The notes under the pieces: generated by a model
What the model was told of the DNA's origin: nothing
The model's input: the letters and a program-made list of their open reading frames with translations, nothing else
Databases searched by the model: none
Translations under genes and position numbers: made by a program
DNA from: Candidatus Kaiserbacteria bacterium
GTDB lineage: Bacteria > Patescibacteriota > Minisyncoccia > Phycocordibacterales > UBA2100
Reading direction: 5' to 3'
Length of the DNA stretch: 35,271 nucleotides
Assembly (NCBI GenBank): GCA_016186765.1
Contig: JACPLD010000002.1
Span: forward strand, 1 to 35,271
Shown: piece by piece, positions 15,591 through 23,362 of the stretch
Position numbering within the stretch: position 1 is the stretch's first letter
Layout: each line of letters starts with the position of its first letter

Positions 15591-16886
15591 ATGGCAACTG
15601 TATTGATAATTGGAGCGGGCGGCGTGGGCAGCGTGACAGCACATAAGTGCGCGATGAATTCTCGTGTCTTCACGAAAATCCACCTCGCCTCACGCACGAT
15701 AGCAAAACCCAATGCGATAAAGAAGGACATCAAAAAGCGCTGGGGAGTCGATATCACGACACATGTCGTGGATGCGGATAAAGCGAAAGAGGTCATCGCG
15801 CTTATCAGGAAGACCAAACCCGAAGCCGTCATCAACGTCGCGCTTCCCTACCAAGACCTTTCCATCATGGATGCCTGCCTCGCAACGGGCGTGCACTACA
15901 TAGATACAGCCAACTACGAGCCAAAAGATGAAGCTCATTTCGAATACAGCTGGCAGTGGGCCTACCGGAACAAATTCAAAAAAAGGGGCGTCATGGCGAT
16001 ACTCGGCGCCGGTTTCGATCCAGGAGTTACGAATGCCTACTGCGCCTACATGCTCAAGAAGTACTTCGACAAAATCCGTTTCGTCGATATTCTCGATGCA
16101 AACGCTGGCAGTCATGAGAAAGCCTTCGCCACGAACTTCAGTCCAGAGATAAACATTCGCGAGGTGACGCAGGAAGTGAAGCATTGGCGCAAAATCAAAA
16201 GAGCTGGCGGATGGATCAAGACACCGCCGGTAATGAACAAAGGCAGCGTTCACTTCAGCTTCAACTATCCGGTGGCGGGACCGCGGGAGAGCTACCTGCT
16301 CTTCCACGAAGAGATGGAATCGCTCGTGAAGAATCTCCCCGGCCTCGAGCGCATGCGCTTTTGGATGACGTTCTCGGAGAACTACCTCACGCACTTGAGA
16401 GTGATGGAGAGTATCGGTATCTCGCGCATCGATCCTGTCGATTTCAAAGGGGAGAAGATCATCCCGATGGAATTCTTGAAAGCGCTTCTGCCGGATCCCG
16501 CTTCTCTTGCAAAAAAATACACTGGGAAAACAGTCATCGGCTGCATCGTGACAGGCGTGAAAAAGGGCCCTTCGACTTCGCTCAGGGTAAAGAAAAAAGA
16601 GAGTACGAAATACATCTACAACGTGAGCGATCACGCAAAGTGCTTCAGGGAAGTCGGCTCACAGGCCATTTCCTACACCGCGGGCGTGCCGCCCGTGATC
16701 GCCGCGATGATGATCCTGCAAGGCAAGTGGAAAGGCGCGGGCGTTTTCAACGTGGAAGAGCTCGATCCCGAGCCGTTCCTGAAGGCGCTTGCTCGCAATG
16801 GGCTGCCGTTCAAGGTCGTGAACCACAGGCCACTTCCTACGTATCTCGGCCTGCCTGCCAGCAGGCAGACGCCTAAGAAAAAATGA
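15591..16886 (+). CDS. Carboxynorspermidine/carboxyspermidine synthase
   Basis: This saccharopine-dehydrogenase-family enzyme reductively condenses a diamine (putrescine, made by the two preceding genes, or diaminopropane) with aspartate semialdehyde, using NADPH. The Rossmann motif is IGAGGVGS (residues 7-14). Typical segments follow, such as VINVALPYQDLSIMDACL, HYIDTANYEP and the C-terminal SYTAGVPPVIAAMMI. The protein has 431 residues, slightly longer than the family's usual length of about 400. A palindromic element inserts about 13 residues (GPSTSLRVKKK...) before KYIYNVSDH, and a second element encodes the C-terminal LPASRQ. The stop overlaps the next start (ATGA). The choice of putrescine as substrate is inferred from neighbours. 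Confidence 0.88.
   Translation: MATVLIIGAGGVGSVTAHKCAMNSRVFTKIHLASRTIAKPNAIKKDIKKRWGVDITTHVVDADKAKEVIALIRKTKPEAVINVALPYQDLSIMDACLATGVHYIDTANYEPKDEAHFEYSWQWAYRNKFKKRGVMAILGAGFDPGVTNAYCAYMLKKYFDKIRFVDILDANAGSHEKAFATNFSPEINIREVTQEVKHWRKIKRAGGWIKTPPVMNKGSVHFSFNYPVAGPRESYLLFHEEMESLVKNLPGLERMRFWMTFSENYLTHLRVMESIGISRIDPVDFKGEKIIPMEFLKALLPDPASLAKKYTGKTVIGCIVTGVKKGPSTSLRVKKKESTKYIYNVSDHAKCFREVGSQAISYTAGVPPVIAAMMILQGKWKGAGVFNVEELDPEPFLKALARNGLPFKVVNHRPLPTYLGLPASRQTPKKK
16568..16587 (+). repeat. Palindromic element, family B, copy 2
   Basis: CCCTTCGACTTCGCTCAGGG is in frame in the carboxynorspermidine synthase gene and encodes PSTSLR. It lies in a loop ahead of the conserved KYIYNVSDH strand. Confidence 0.8.
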
Positions 16887-16945
16887 AAGCGCGTCCCGCC
16901 TTCGCGAGGTCAAAGCCCGCTTCGGCGCGGCGGAGGCCTGCCTCC
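16851..16945 (+). repeat. Cluster of palindromic elements at a gene junction
   Basis: CTGCCTG-CCAG-CAGGCAG (16851-16868) is a perfect hairpin at the end of the synthase gene. CCCGCC (16895) with a downstream GGCG, and GGAGGC/GCCTCC (16932-16945), lie in the first codons of nspC. The overlap of the two genes therefore sits between repeat elements. Confidence 0.65.
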
Positions 16946-18112
16946 ACGCTCGACGCGAGGAAGATCAAAACGCCCGCCTTCGTCATCGAGGAGAGCTTAC
17001 TTCGGCACAACCTCGGCATCCTGAAATGGGTGCAAAGAGAAACGGGTGCGACAGTGCTTCACGCGCTCAAGGCGTGGGCTACGTGGCCCCTCTTTCCTAT
17101 TGTCAAGAAATACTTGGACGGAACTGAGGTGAGTTCTCTCAACGAAGCTCGGCTCGGGCGAGAGGAATTCGGCCAGGAAGTGCATATATATGCACCCGCC
17201 TACAAGCTGGAAGAATTCGACGCGGTGCTAAAAAACTGCAGCCACATCATTTTCAATTCGTTCAGCGAGTGGAGAAAATCCAAGAATAAGGTACAGAAGT
17301 CAAAAAAGAAGATATCAGTTGGGCTTCGGATCAATCCCGAGATTACGACGAATGAAAAACATGACGTATGGAATCCGTGCGCGCCTGATTCGAGACTCGG
17401 CACTCGCGTGGGCGAATTCGAACGAGAGATAAAGAGAACTCCGAAGGCACTTGAAGGCATCGACGGCCTTCACTTCCATATTTTCTTCGAGCGCGACCTG
17501 CGCGATCTTCGAAGTGCGCTCCCGAGGATCGAAAAACACTTCGGACGATACTTCAAAAAAATGAAGTGGGTCAATTTCGGCGGAGGGCAGCGAATCACCG
17601 ACGACGGATACGATGTGGAGGGACTCATAAAAACCATTAACGACTTCAAGAAAAAATACGGTGTGGAAGTGCATCTCGAGCCAGGAGCTGCGATCGTTTG
17701 GCACGCAGGAACACTCGTCGCCTCGGTGCTCGACATTATCGAGCGCGTCAATGTTCCCTACAAAGTGGCGATTCTCGACATTTCATTCGAAGCGCACCTT
17801 GCCGACTTCATCTTGAGTCCCGAGCTTGAGTTGCGTGTTCGCGGCACGGGGTTGAAAGGACAATACAAATATGCATACAAATTTGGTGGTAGCACGTGCC
17901 TTGCGGGTGACGCGATAGATCGTGTCTACACTTTTCGAAAGCCGCTCCAAGTCGGCGACAAAATCATCTTCGAAGACGCTATCCACTACACGCTCGTCAA
18001 AACGACCATGTTCAACGGTGTGCAGCATCCGTCGATAGTCCTCTGGAAAAACAAGAGGCCGAAAATCCTACGCACCTTCACCTACGCCGATTTCAAGGCA
18101 CGTATGGGTTGA
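16883..18112 (+). CDS. nspC: Carboxynorspermidine/carboxyspermidine decarboxylase
   Basis: A PLP enzyme that removes CO2 from carboxy(nor)spermidine to give (nor)spermidine, completing the pathway begun by the three upstream genes. The PLP lysine is K63 in LHALKAWATW. Family segments include VNFGGGQRITDDGYDV, VHLEPGAAIVWHAGTLV and the active-site GGSTCLAGDAID. The 409-residue length is near normal apart from an Arg/Ala-rich N-terminal extension of about 22 residues (KARPAFARSKPASARRRPA) made by repeat DNA. No later ATG, GTG or TTG lies before the conserved KIKTPAFVIEE, so the extension is probably translated. The gene overlaps the synthase by four bases and converges on the next gene with a 31-base overlap. 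Confidence 0.88.
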   Translation: MKARPAFARSKPASARRRPASTLDARKIKTPAFVIEESLLRHNLGILKWVQRETGATVLHALKAWATWPLFPIVKKYLDGTEVSSLNEARLGREEFGQEVHIYAPAYKLEEFDAVLKNCSHIIFNSFSEWRKSKNKVQKSKKKISVGLRINPEITTNEKHDVWNPCAPDSRLGTRVGEFEREIKRTPKALEGIDGLHFHIFFERDLRDLRSALPRIEKHFGRYFKKMKWVNFGGGQRITDDGYDVEGLIKTINDFKKKYGVEVHLEPGAAIVWHAGTLVASVLDIIERVNVPYKVAILDISFEAHLADFILSPELELRVRGTGLKGQYKYAYKFGGSTCLAGDAIDRVYTFRKPLQVGDKIIFEDAIHYTLVKTTMFNGVQHPSIVLWKNKRPKILRTFTYADFKARMG

Positions 18113-19152
18113 GCGAGGTGCCCCTCGAAATCCACCTCTTTTGCCAAGACATACGAGAATATGAGAGGCGCAACAATTGTTGCGTCGGATTCGATGACGA
18201 ACCGCGGGGTGTCCGCGCTTATCTTTTCCCACGTGATTTTTTCATTAGGAACTGCACCGCTGTACGATCCATACGACGTCGTCGAATCCGATATCTGACA
18301 GAAGTAACTCCAGAGCTTGCACTGTATGCCGAGTTCCTGGCGAATGAGCGGCACAACACAGATGGAGAAGTCACCGGGCGTACCCCCGCCTATCTGGAAG
18401 AAACCAATCAAATGCTCCCCTTTGGAATTCTCAAGGTACCAATCAATGAGCGTTGAGAACCCCTCCAACCCCGACTTGACCACACCGATATTGCCGATGT
18501 GTTCGCCGTAATTGTTCGCAAAGCGCTCTTTGGTCAGACCGACGAAAATATTTCCCAGCGTCGAATCCTCCCAGCCGGGCGTCCAGATAGGCAAATCCTT
18601 TTCGCATGCGGCGACCAACCAGGAGTCCGCCGGATCGATTTCGTAATGTTCCTCGAGCATCTTCTCCCGGATAAGCTGATACATGAATTCATAGGGGAAA
18701 TATCGTTCACTTCTTTCTTCAGCGCGCTTCCATAGCGTAAGTATCTGTTTTCCTATACGTTCAATCGCCTCTTTTTCCGGAATGCATGTATCCGTAACGC
18801 GGTTTAGACCGCGCTTCAAGAGTTTTTCCTCGTCGCGCGCAGAAAGCTCGCGGTAATGGGGAACGCGCTCATAGTGATCGTGCGCAACGAGATTGAAGAT
18901 ATCCTCTTCGAGATTTGCGCCTGTGCAACAGATGGCGTGGATCTTCTCGCGGCGGATCATTTCTGCAAGCGTGATGCCAAGCTCTGCCGTAGACATGGCC
19001 CCCGCCATAGAGAGAAACATTTTGCCGCCTTGCTCGATATGCGCTTCAAAGGCACGGGCTGCATCGAGGAGCATCGCTGCATTGAAGTGACGAAAATTGC
19101 GTTCGACAAAATCTCTGATGTGGGAAAATTGCTGATTCGGTTTCGAAGCCAT
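18082..19152 (-). CDS. Deoxyhypusine-synthase-like protein
   Basis: In eukaryotes and archaea the family moves the aminobutyl group of spermidine onto a lysine of eIF5A/aIF5A, using NAD. Bacterial homologues may instead act on small amines, for example making homospermidine. The 356-residue protein has the NAD-binding fold (CTGANLEEDIFN, SGLEGFSTLIDWYL) and the intermediate-forming lysine (K310 in SGAVPNEKITWEKI, aligning with human SGARPDEAVSWGKI). The human active-site segment GGGVVKHH is replaced by GGGTPGDFS, as in bacterial homologues, so the equivalent histidine is absent. The ATG at 19152 starts the conserved region. It is divergent from efp and convergent with the spermidine genes. 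Confidence 0.85.
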   Translation of the reverse strand: MASKPNQQFSHIRDFVERNFRHFNAAMLLDAARAFEAHIEQGGKMFLSMAGAMSTAELGITLAEMIRREKIHAICCTGANLEEDIFNLVAHDHYERVPHYRELSARDEEKLLKRGLNRVTDTCIPEKEAIERIGKQILTLWKRAEERSERYFPYEFMYQLIREKMLEEHYEIDPADSWLVAACEKDLPIWTPGWEDSTLGNIFVGLTKERFANNYGEHIGNIGVVKSGLEGFSTLIDWYLENSKGEHLIGFFQIGGGTPGDFSICVVPLIRQELGIQCKLWSYFCQISDSTTSYGSYSGAVPNEKITWEKISADTPRFVIESDATIVAPLIFSYVLAKEVDFEGHLAQPIRALKSA

Positions 19153-19168
19153 ACACACGGTAATTTCG

Positions 19169-19174
19169 ATTATA
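19169..19174 (-). promoter_or_regulatory. -10 box of the deoxyhypusine-synthase-like gene
   Basis: A perfect TATAAT on the minus strand, 16 bases before the ATG, predicts a leader of about 10 bases. TTGCAC (19199-19194), 19 bases upstream, is a possible -35. Confidence 0.5.
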
Positions 19175-19233
19175 CTCCACAAACGCGCGTCAAGTGCAAA
19201 TTCAGCATGCAGCTTTGCGTATTGTGAACATGG

Positions 19234-19261
19234 TGGACAAGAATATTTTTTTAAATACAAT
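19234..19261 (+). promoter_or_regulatory. Promoter of efp, leaderless type
   Basis: TGGACA (19234-19239) and TACAAT (19256-19261) are 16 bases apart. Six bases follow before the ATG at 19268. The promoter shares a 115-base divergent region with the deoxyhypusine-synthase-like gene. Confidence 0.7.
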
Positions 19262-19267
19262 GCCGCA

Positions 19268-19834
19268 ATGCTGAATTACAACGCGGTGAAACCGGGTGTT
19301 GCAGTGATCGTCGACGGCGAGCCGTATGTGTGCACGTGGAACAACATCATGCAAAAGCAACAGCGCCGGCCGGTGAATCAGACGAAGCTGCGCCACCTCA
19401 TTCGTGGCAATGTCATCGAATATTCGTTCCAGCAGTCTGACAAGCTCCAGGAAGCAGAGATCGGGACAAAGTCCGCCGTCTTTATCTTTCACGACGCGCG
19501 CAAAAATGAGTGGGTCTTCCACGAGGCCGGCGACAAATCGAAGCGTTTCTCCGTCGAAGACGAGAAAGTTGGTGATGCGGGACGCTTCCTCAAACCGAAC
19601 ACGGAAGTCGAGACGCTCTCGTTTGACGGCAAGCTCTTCCGCGTGAAGCTCCCTATCAAAGTTGACCTCAAGGTAAAAGAAGCTCCGCCAAACGTGCGAG
19701 GCAACACCGCGCAGGGCGGCTCAAAGATCGTGACGCTCGAAACAGACACGACCATCAACACCCCTCTTTTTATCGAAGAAGGAGACGTCGTGCGGATTAA
19801 CACCGAAACCGGTGAATACGTGGAGCGTGCATAA
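19268..19834 (+). CDS. efp: Translation elongation factor P
   Basis: EF-P enters the ribosomal E site and rescues ribosomes stalled at polyproline. The 188-residue, three-domain protein has a KOW-like domain (1-65), a central OB domain (about 66-128) and a C-terminal OB domain ending TETGEYVERA. The loop that reaches the P-site tRNA reads IMQKQQRRPVNQTKLR (27-42). Aligned without gaps to E. coli FVKPGKGQAFARVKLR, the modified Lys34 position is Gln32 and the PGKG turn is lost; Lys30 is the only lysine in the tip. Neither beta-lysylation at that site nor arginine rhamnosylation is therefore expected. From memory, KQQR-type loops occur in other Parcubacteria. It converges on rpsR with a gap of three bases. 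Confidence 0.93.
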   Translation: MLNYNAVKPGVAVIVDGEPYVCTWNNIMQKQQRRPVNQTKLRHLIRGNVIEYSFQQSDKLQEAEIGTKSAVFIFHDARKNEWVFHEAGDKSKRFSVEDEKVGDAGRFLKPNTEVETLSFDGKLFRVKLPIKVDLKVKEAPPNVRGNTAQGGSKIVTLETDTTINTPLFIEEGDVVRINTETGEYVERA

Positions 19835-19837
19835 CAC

Positions 19838-20041
19838 TTATTTCTGAATATAGGGGAGCAAACCCATGAAGCGCGCGCGCTTCACCGCTGCCTCGACAGC
19901 GCGCTGCTGCTTGGCGGTGAGACCGGTGCGCTTGCGACTAAGAAGCCGCCCGTGCGGATTGATGAACTGCTTCAAGAGATCAACGTCTTTGTAATCGACG
20001 TGCCGAATATCGTTTTGTGTAAGAATGTTCGTCATAGTCAA
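19838..20041 (-). CDS. rpsR: Ribosomal protein bS18
   Basis: A small-subunit protein that binds 16S rRNA as a partner of S6. The 67-residue protein contains the family core [20 protein letters not shown] followed by [20 protein letters not shown] and [10 protein letters not shown]. Its start overlaps the ssb stop by four bases (ATGA), so translation is coupled. In most bacteria rplI follows; here the gene instead ends three bases from efp, and no L9 gene is present in the window. Confidence 0.95.
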   Translation of the reverse strand: MTMTNILTQNDIRHVDYKDVDLLKQFINPHGRLLSRKRTGLTAKQQRAVEAAVKRARFMGLLPYIQK

Positions 20042-20478
20042 AACGGAATGTCATCAGGATTAATATCGTCCTTCGGGTACTCAATGCCCGAGCTGTTGCT
20101 GCCCGCGACTTCCTCCTCCGGTTCGCTTCGCTTACCACCGCCTCCGCTACCCTTTGGTCCGAACTGCACACGATCTGCCACCACCTCGGTGCGATACTTC
20201 TTCTCGCCGCTGTTCTTGTCATCCCAGCTTCGTGTCTGCAGACGACCCTCGACGTAGGTGGAACTGCCTTTCTTAAGGTACTGGGCAACGGTATCGGCCT
20301 GCCGGCCGAACACGACGACGTTGTGAAAATCCGTCTGCTCCTGCTTCTTTCCTTCTCGATCGCGATAGACGCGATTGGTTGCGATCGAGAAATTGCACAC
20401 GTTCATCCCAGAGGGCAGCGCACGCAACTCTGGATCGCGCGTGAGGTTGCCAAACAGAATAACTTTATTGATGTACAT
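20038..20478 (-). CDS. ssb: Single-stranded DNA-binding protein
   Basis: SSB coats single-stranded DNA during replication and repair. The 146-residue protein has an N-terminal OB fold ([19 protein letters not shown], then [11 protein letters not shown] and [20 protein letters not shown]), a Gly/Ser/Glu-rich tail and the acidic partner-binding tip [10 protein letters not shown]. It lies in the usual rpsF-ssb-rpsR order. A 57-base gap with degenerate repeats separates it from rpsF, and no Shine-Dalgarno sequence is visible. Confidence 0.95.
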   Translation of the reverse strand: MYINKVILFGNLTRDPELRALPSGMNVCNFSIATNRVYRDREGKKQEQTDFHNVVVFGRQADTVAQYLKKGSSTYVEGRLQTRSWDDKNSGEKKYRTEVVADRVQFGPKGSGGGGKRSEPEEEVAGSNSSGIEYPKDDINPDDIPF

Positions 20479-20486
20479 GAAGAGTG

Positions 20487-20518
20487 GGTTCTAGGGATTA
20501 GGTTCCAGGTGTCAGGAA
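20487..20518. repeat. Degenerate intergenic repeat (GGATTAGGTTCCAGGTGTCAGG type)
   Basis: GGTTCTAGGGATTAGGTTCC-like words fill most of the gap between rpsF and ssb. They resemble the stretches at 4004, 34180, 35098 and 35231. Confidence 0.5.
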
Positions 20519-20535
20519 ATACAATAGCACGGGAA

Positions 20536-21048
20536 TTACTCGGCGGTGATATCTTGAATGGCCCTCTCGAGTTTTTCTTCGGAGACAGGTCCCGCCTGCT
20601 CCTCCGCGCGACGAGGGCGCACTTGGATAGTATCGGTACGCTTCACCTCTCTCAAGGTCGGCGCTTTCATCTTCGCGCGCGTGTCTTCACGGACCGTACG
20701 GAATACGATGAAGCGCATGATGCTCGCGTTCTTCTTGAGCATTTCTTCGAGCATCCGTACAGCCGCGACGTCGGCCTCGAACTTTATCCACCCGAAATAT
20801 GCGCGATCGTGCTCGAGATGCTTATCTCCCTCCTCTGCAGACATCGGATACGCGAGTCGGATAATCGATGGAGAGCCCTCCGCGATAAAGTCGCCGCCGG
20901 CTTTTCCAATCTCACTGCGAATGCCGCCGACTATCGTTTCGAGGTCCTCCCCCTTTACGGTCGGCATGATCGTGTAGCCGATCTCGTAGATACGCGCAAT
21001 ACCTGTATCGGTATCGGTTTCCATTTCTTTGACGGCCTCTTCTGCCAT
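20536..21048 (-). CDS. rpsF: Ribosomal protein bS6
   Basis: S6 binds 16S rRNA with S18 in the small-subunit platform. The 170-residue product contains the S6 fold at about residues 25-120 (YEIGYTIMPTVKGEDLETIV, KKNASIMRFIVFRTV). It carries a charged N-terminal extension and a C-terminal tail of about 45 residues, making it longer than the usual 95-135. The ATG at 21048 was preferred over an in-frame ATG at 21069, because the latter overlaps a promoter-like TGCTACAGT. Confidence 0.9.
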   Translation of the reverse strand: MAEEAVKEMETDTDTGIARIYEIGYTIMPTVKGEDLETIVGGIRSEIGKAGGDFIAEGSPSIIRLAYPMSAEEGDKHLEHDRAYFGWIKFEADVAAVRMLEEMLKKNASIMRFIVFRTVREDTRAKMKAPTLREVKRTDTIQVRPRRAEEQAGPVSEEKLERAIQDITAE

Positions 21049-21059
21049 ACGTGCCGGGC

Positions 21060-21068
21060 ACTGTAGCA
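21060..21068 (-). promoter_or_regulatory. Possible extended -10 of the rpsF-ssb-rpsR operon
   Basis: TGCTACAGT on the minus strand ends 11 bases before the chosen rpsF ATG, a looser match to the leaderless pattern seen at other genes. Confidence 0.35.
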
Positions 21069-21081
21069 CAGAAACGCAGCT

Positions 21082-21921
21082 CTAAGCAACAGAAAACACT
21101 CGCTGGGCATTTTCGATGAGCTGCGTGGCAATCTCATCGAAGTCTTGATTACGAATGCGTGCGATCGCGCGAACGACTTCCACGACGTATGCAGGCTCAT
21201 TGCGCTTACCGCGGTGTGGCACAGGAGTTACGTACGGCGCGTCTGTCTCTGAAAGCAACATATCAAGGGGTGTATTTTTGACGACCTCGTCGTAGTCGTG
21301 CGTGAAGGTGAGCACGCCCGTAAACGAAAGGGTGAATCCAAAATCGAGAAATTTCTTGGCCGTTTGCCAGTCTCCTGCGAAAAAATGCGTGTCGCCCTTC
21401 ACCTTCGCGTGCGCCTTCAGTATCTCGAGCGCATCGTCGTAGGCATCTCGTATATGGAGCATGAGAGGCTTTTTTAAGCGATTAGCGATCTCAATGTGCT
21501 CGACGAATACCTTTTTCTGCGTCTCTTTCGTGCTCTCGTCGCATCGATAGTAATCGAGCCCGCATTCTCCTATCGCGATCACACGCGGATTTTTCCCGAG
21601 CTCTTCATACGCGGATCGATCGAAGCGTTCGCCTCTCGACATGAAGCCTTCCTTGCCCTCCGAAGCTTTAGCGAAGGAGGGGCCGAGCTCTTTCTCGTCG
21701 TGATACGACTTCGAGGTGTGTATCGGATGCAGACCGATGGTCGCATAGACGTTCTCGTATTTGTTCGCGAGTTCAACCGCGGAAACAGACGTATCGCGCT
21801 GAGTACCGACGACGTTCATCACGACACCCGCTTCCTTTGCCCGCTCTATCGTCTCCTCTCGATCCTCGTCGTATGCGGCAAAATTCACGTGCGTATGCGC
21901 GTCGAAGTATTTCATGTCCAT
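21082..21921 (-). CDS. tatD: TatD-family metal-dependent hydrolase (deoxyribonuclease-like)
   Basis: TatD proteins are TIM-barrel metal nucleases acting on DNA 3' ends in repair; some have other phosphoesterase roles. The 279-residue protein has the metal ligands in FDAHTHVNF, the conserved GECGLDYYRCD, LMLHIRDAYDD, THFFAGDW and the SETDAPYVTPVPHRGKRNEP end. The ATG at 21921 follows the metG stop by one base; a second ATG two codons later is equally possible. A palindromic element inserts PSFAKASEGKEG after residue 100 or so, in a loop before the conserved PRVIAIGECG. Confidence 0.9.
   Translation of the reverse strand: MDMKYFDAHTHVNFAAYDEDREETIERAKEAGVVMNVVGTQRDTSVSAVELANKYENVYATIGLHPIHTSKSYHDEKELGPSFAKASEGKEGFMSRGERFDRSAYEELGKNPRVIAIGECGLDYYRCDESTKETQKKVFVEHIEIANRLKKPLMLHIRDAYDDALEILKAHAKVKGDTHFFAGDWQTAKKFLDFGFTLSFTGVLTFTHDYDEVVKNTPLDMLLSETDAPYVTPVPHRGKRNEPAYVVEVVRAIARIRNQDFDEIATQLIENAQRVFSVA
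21656..21681. repeat. Palindromic element, family A, copy 3 (inside tatD)
   Basis: Arms CCCTCC and GGAGGG flank the core GAAGCTTTAGCGAA, which is identical to the copy at 2523 while the arms differ. It is in frame and encodes SFAKASEG. Confidence 0.8.
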
Positions 21922-21922
21922 A

Positions 21923-23362
21923 TCACTCTTTCCGAGGAAAAAGATTCGCAGGTTTGGTGTTGGCGACAATGGCGTCGATGATCGCCTTGCTTGTTTTGGG
22001 TATGAAAGGCTCCAGCATCAGGTCGATGGCCGCAAGTTCGCGCACCAATTCCTCGATGAGTTTCTTCCCCCTTTCAGGGTCTGTCTTTACGACCTTGAAA
22101 GGTTCGGTCTGATTTATTTTTTGGTCGAGTGCTTGGACCCTCGCCGCGACATACTCAAGAGCCTCATTCGGTTTAAAACTATCGAGGGCTTTCGTGAACT
22201 CGCTCGGATATGGCACGAACGTAACGTCTACTGATCTTTCGAGATTCGACTGTGATAGTTGCATTACCCGGGCGACTAGGTTTCCAAGCCCGTTTGCGAG
22301 ATCTGCGTTGTACGCTTGCTTAAAGCGCTCCATCGTGAAATCCGAATCTTCAAACGGATGAATGTGCCGCGCCACAAAGTAACGGAAGGCATCAACTCCA
22401 TACTCCTTGATGACAGGGGAAGGATCGACGATGTTGCCGAGGGACTTTGACATCTTTTGTCCTCCTACAGTGACGTAGCCATGTACAAACAACGTTGTGG
22501 GGAGCTGAACTCCGGCAGAAAGTAGAAATGCAGGCCAGTAAATCGCATGAAATCTGCTTATTCCCTTACCTATCACGTGTATCCTCTCATCGCTCCCCTC
22601 CCAGTACTTCTTGAATTGTGCACCGGCATGAGCATAGTCCAGTGCGGTAATGTAGTTAGATAGTGCGTCAACCCAGACATACTGGATCTGGGTCGGGTCC
22701 CCAGGCACCGGCACTCCCCACCCGCGAGCCCGTTCAGCGCTCCGCGAAATACTGAGGTCTTCAAGACCGCGGCGAATGAATGCCAAGACCTCGTTCTTGC
22801 GCACGTCGGGAACGATACGAAGCCCTCCCGACGTGATGATGTTCTGGAGACGATCCGTGTAACTCCCGAGCTTGAAGAACCAGTTTTCTTCCTCGATCTC
22901 CTCCAATTCTGCATCTGGATGCTCGGGACATCGACCATCCGTGAGTTCTTTTTCTGTCTTAAATTCCTCACAGCCGACACAATAAAGGCCTTTGTACGAC
23001 TTCCTTTCAATATCCTCTTTCCTAAACGCCTGCCAAAGCTTTTGGGCTCCAGGAGCATGACGCTGGTCGCTTGAGGTGCGTATGAAATCGTCGTTCGACA
23101 CGTCAAGATCCGCAAGAAGTTTCTGAAATGCAGCTGCATTTTTTTCGACGAACGATGCAACATCCTGCCCCGCCTCTTCGGCTTTTAACACATTCTTTAG
23201 GGCATTGTCATCAGTCCCGGAGAGGAAGAATACGTCGTTTCCCATCGCCCGTTGATATCGCGCAACGACGTCCGCCTGCACGAATTCAATGGCGTGCCCG
23301 AGGTGCGGAGCTGCATTCACATACGGGATCGCGGTCGAGACGAAAATGGACTTTTTGTTCAT
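21923..23362 (-). CDS. metG: Methionyl-tRNA synthetase
   Basis: Charges tRNA-Met. The 479-residue class I enzyme has the HIGH-type motif PHLGH (19-23), KMSKS (303-307) and a zinc knuckle C128-x2-C131...C145-x2-H148. It lacks the C-terminal EMAP-like tRNA-binding domain found in longer enzymes. Its ATG overlaps the stop of the upstream LAGLIDADG gene (ATGA), and its stop is one base before tatD. The metG-tatD pairing is common in bacteria. Confidence 0.95.
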   Translation of the reverse strand: MNKKSIFVSTAIPYVNAAPHLGHAIEFVQADVVARYQRAMGNDVFFLSGTDDNALKNVLKAEEAGQDVASFVEKNAAAFQKLLADLDVSNDDFIRTSSDQRHAPGAQKLWQAFRKEDIERKSYKGLYCVGCEEFKTEKELTDGRCPEHPDAELEEIEEENWFFKLGSYTDRLQNIITSGGLRIVPDVRKNEVLAFIRRGLEDLSISRSAERARGWGVPVPGDPTQIQYVWVDALSNYITALDYAHAGAQFKKYWEGSDERIHVIGKGISRFHAIYWPAFLLSAGVQLPTTLFVHGYVTVGGQKMSKSLGNIVDPSPVIKEYGVDAFRYFVARHIHPFEDSDFTMERFKQAYNADLANGLGNLVARVMQLSQSNLERSVDVTFVPYPSEFTKALDSFKPNEALEYVAARVQALDQKINQTEPFKVVKTDPERGKKLIEELVRELAAIDLMLEPFIPKTSKAIIDAIVANTKPANLFPRKE

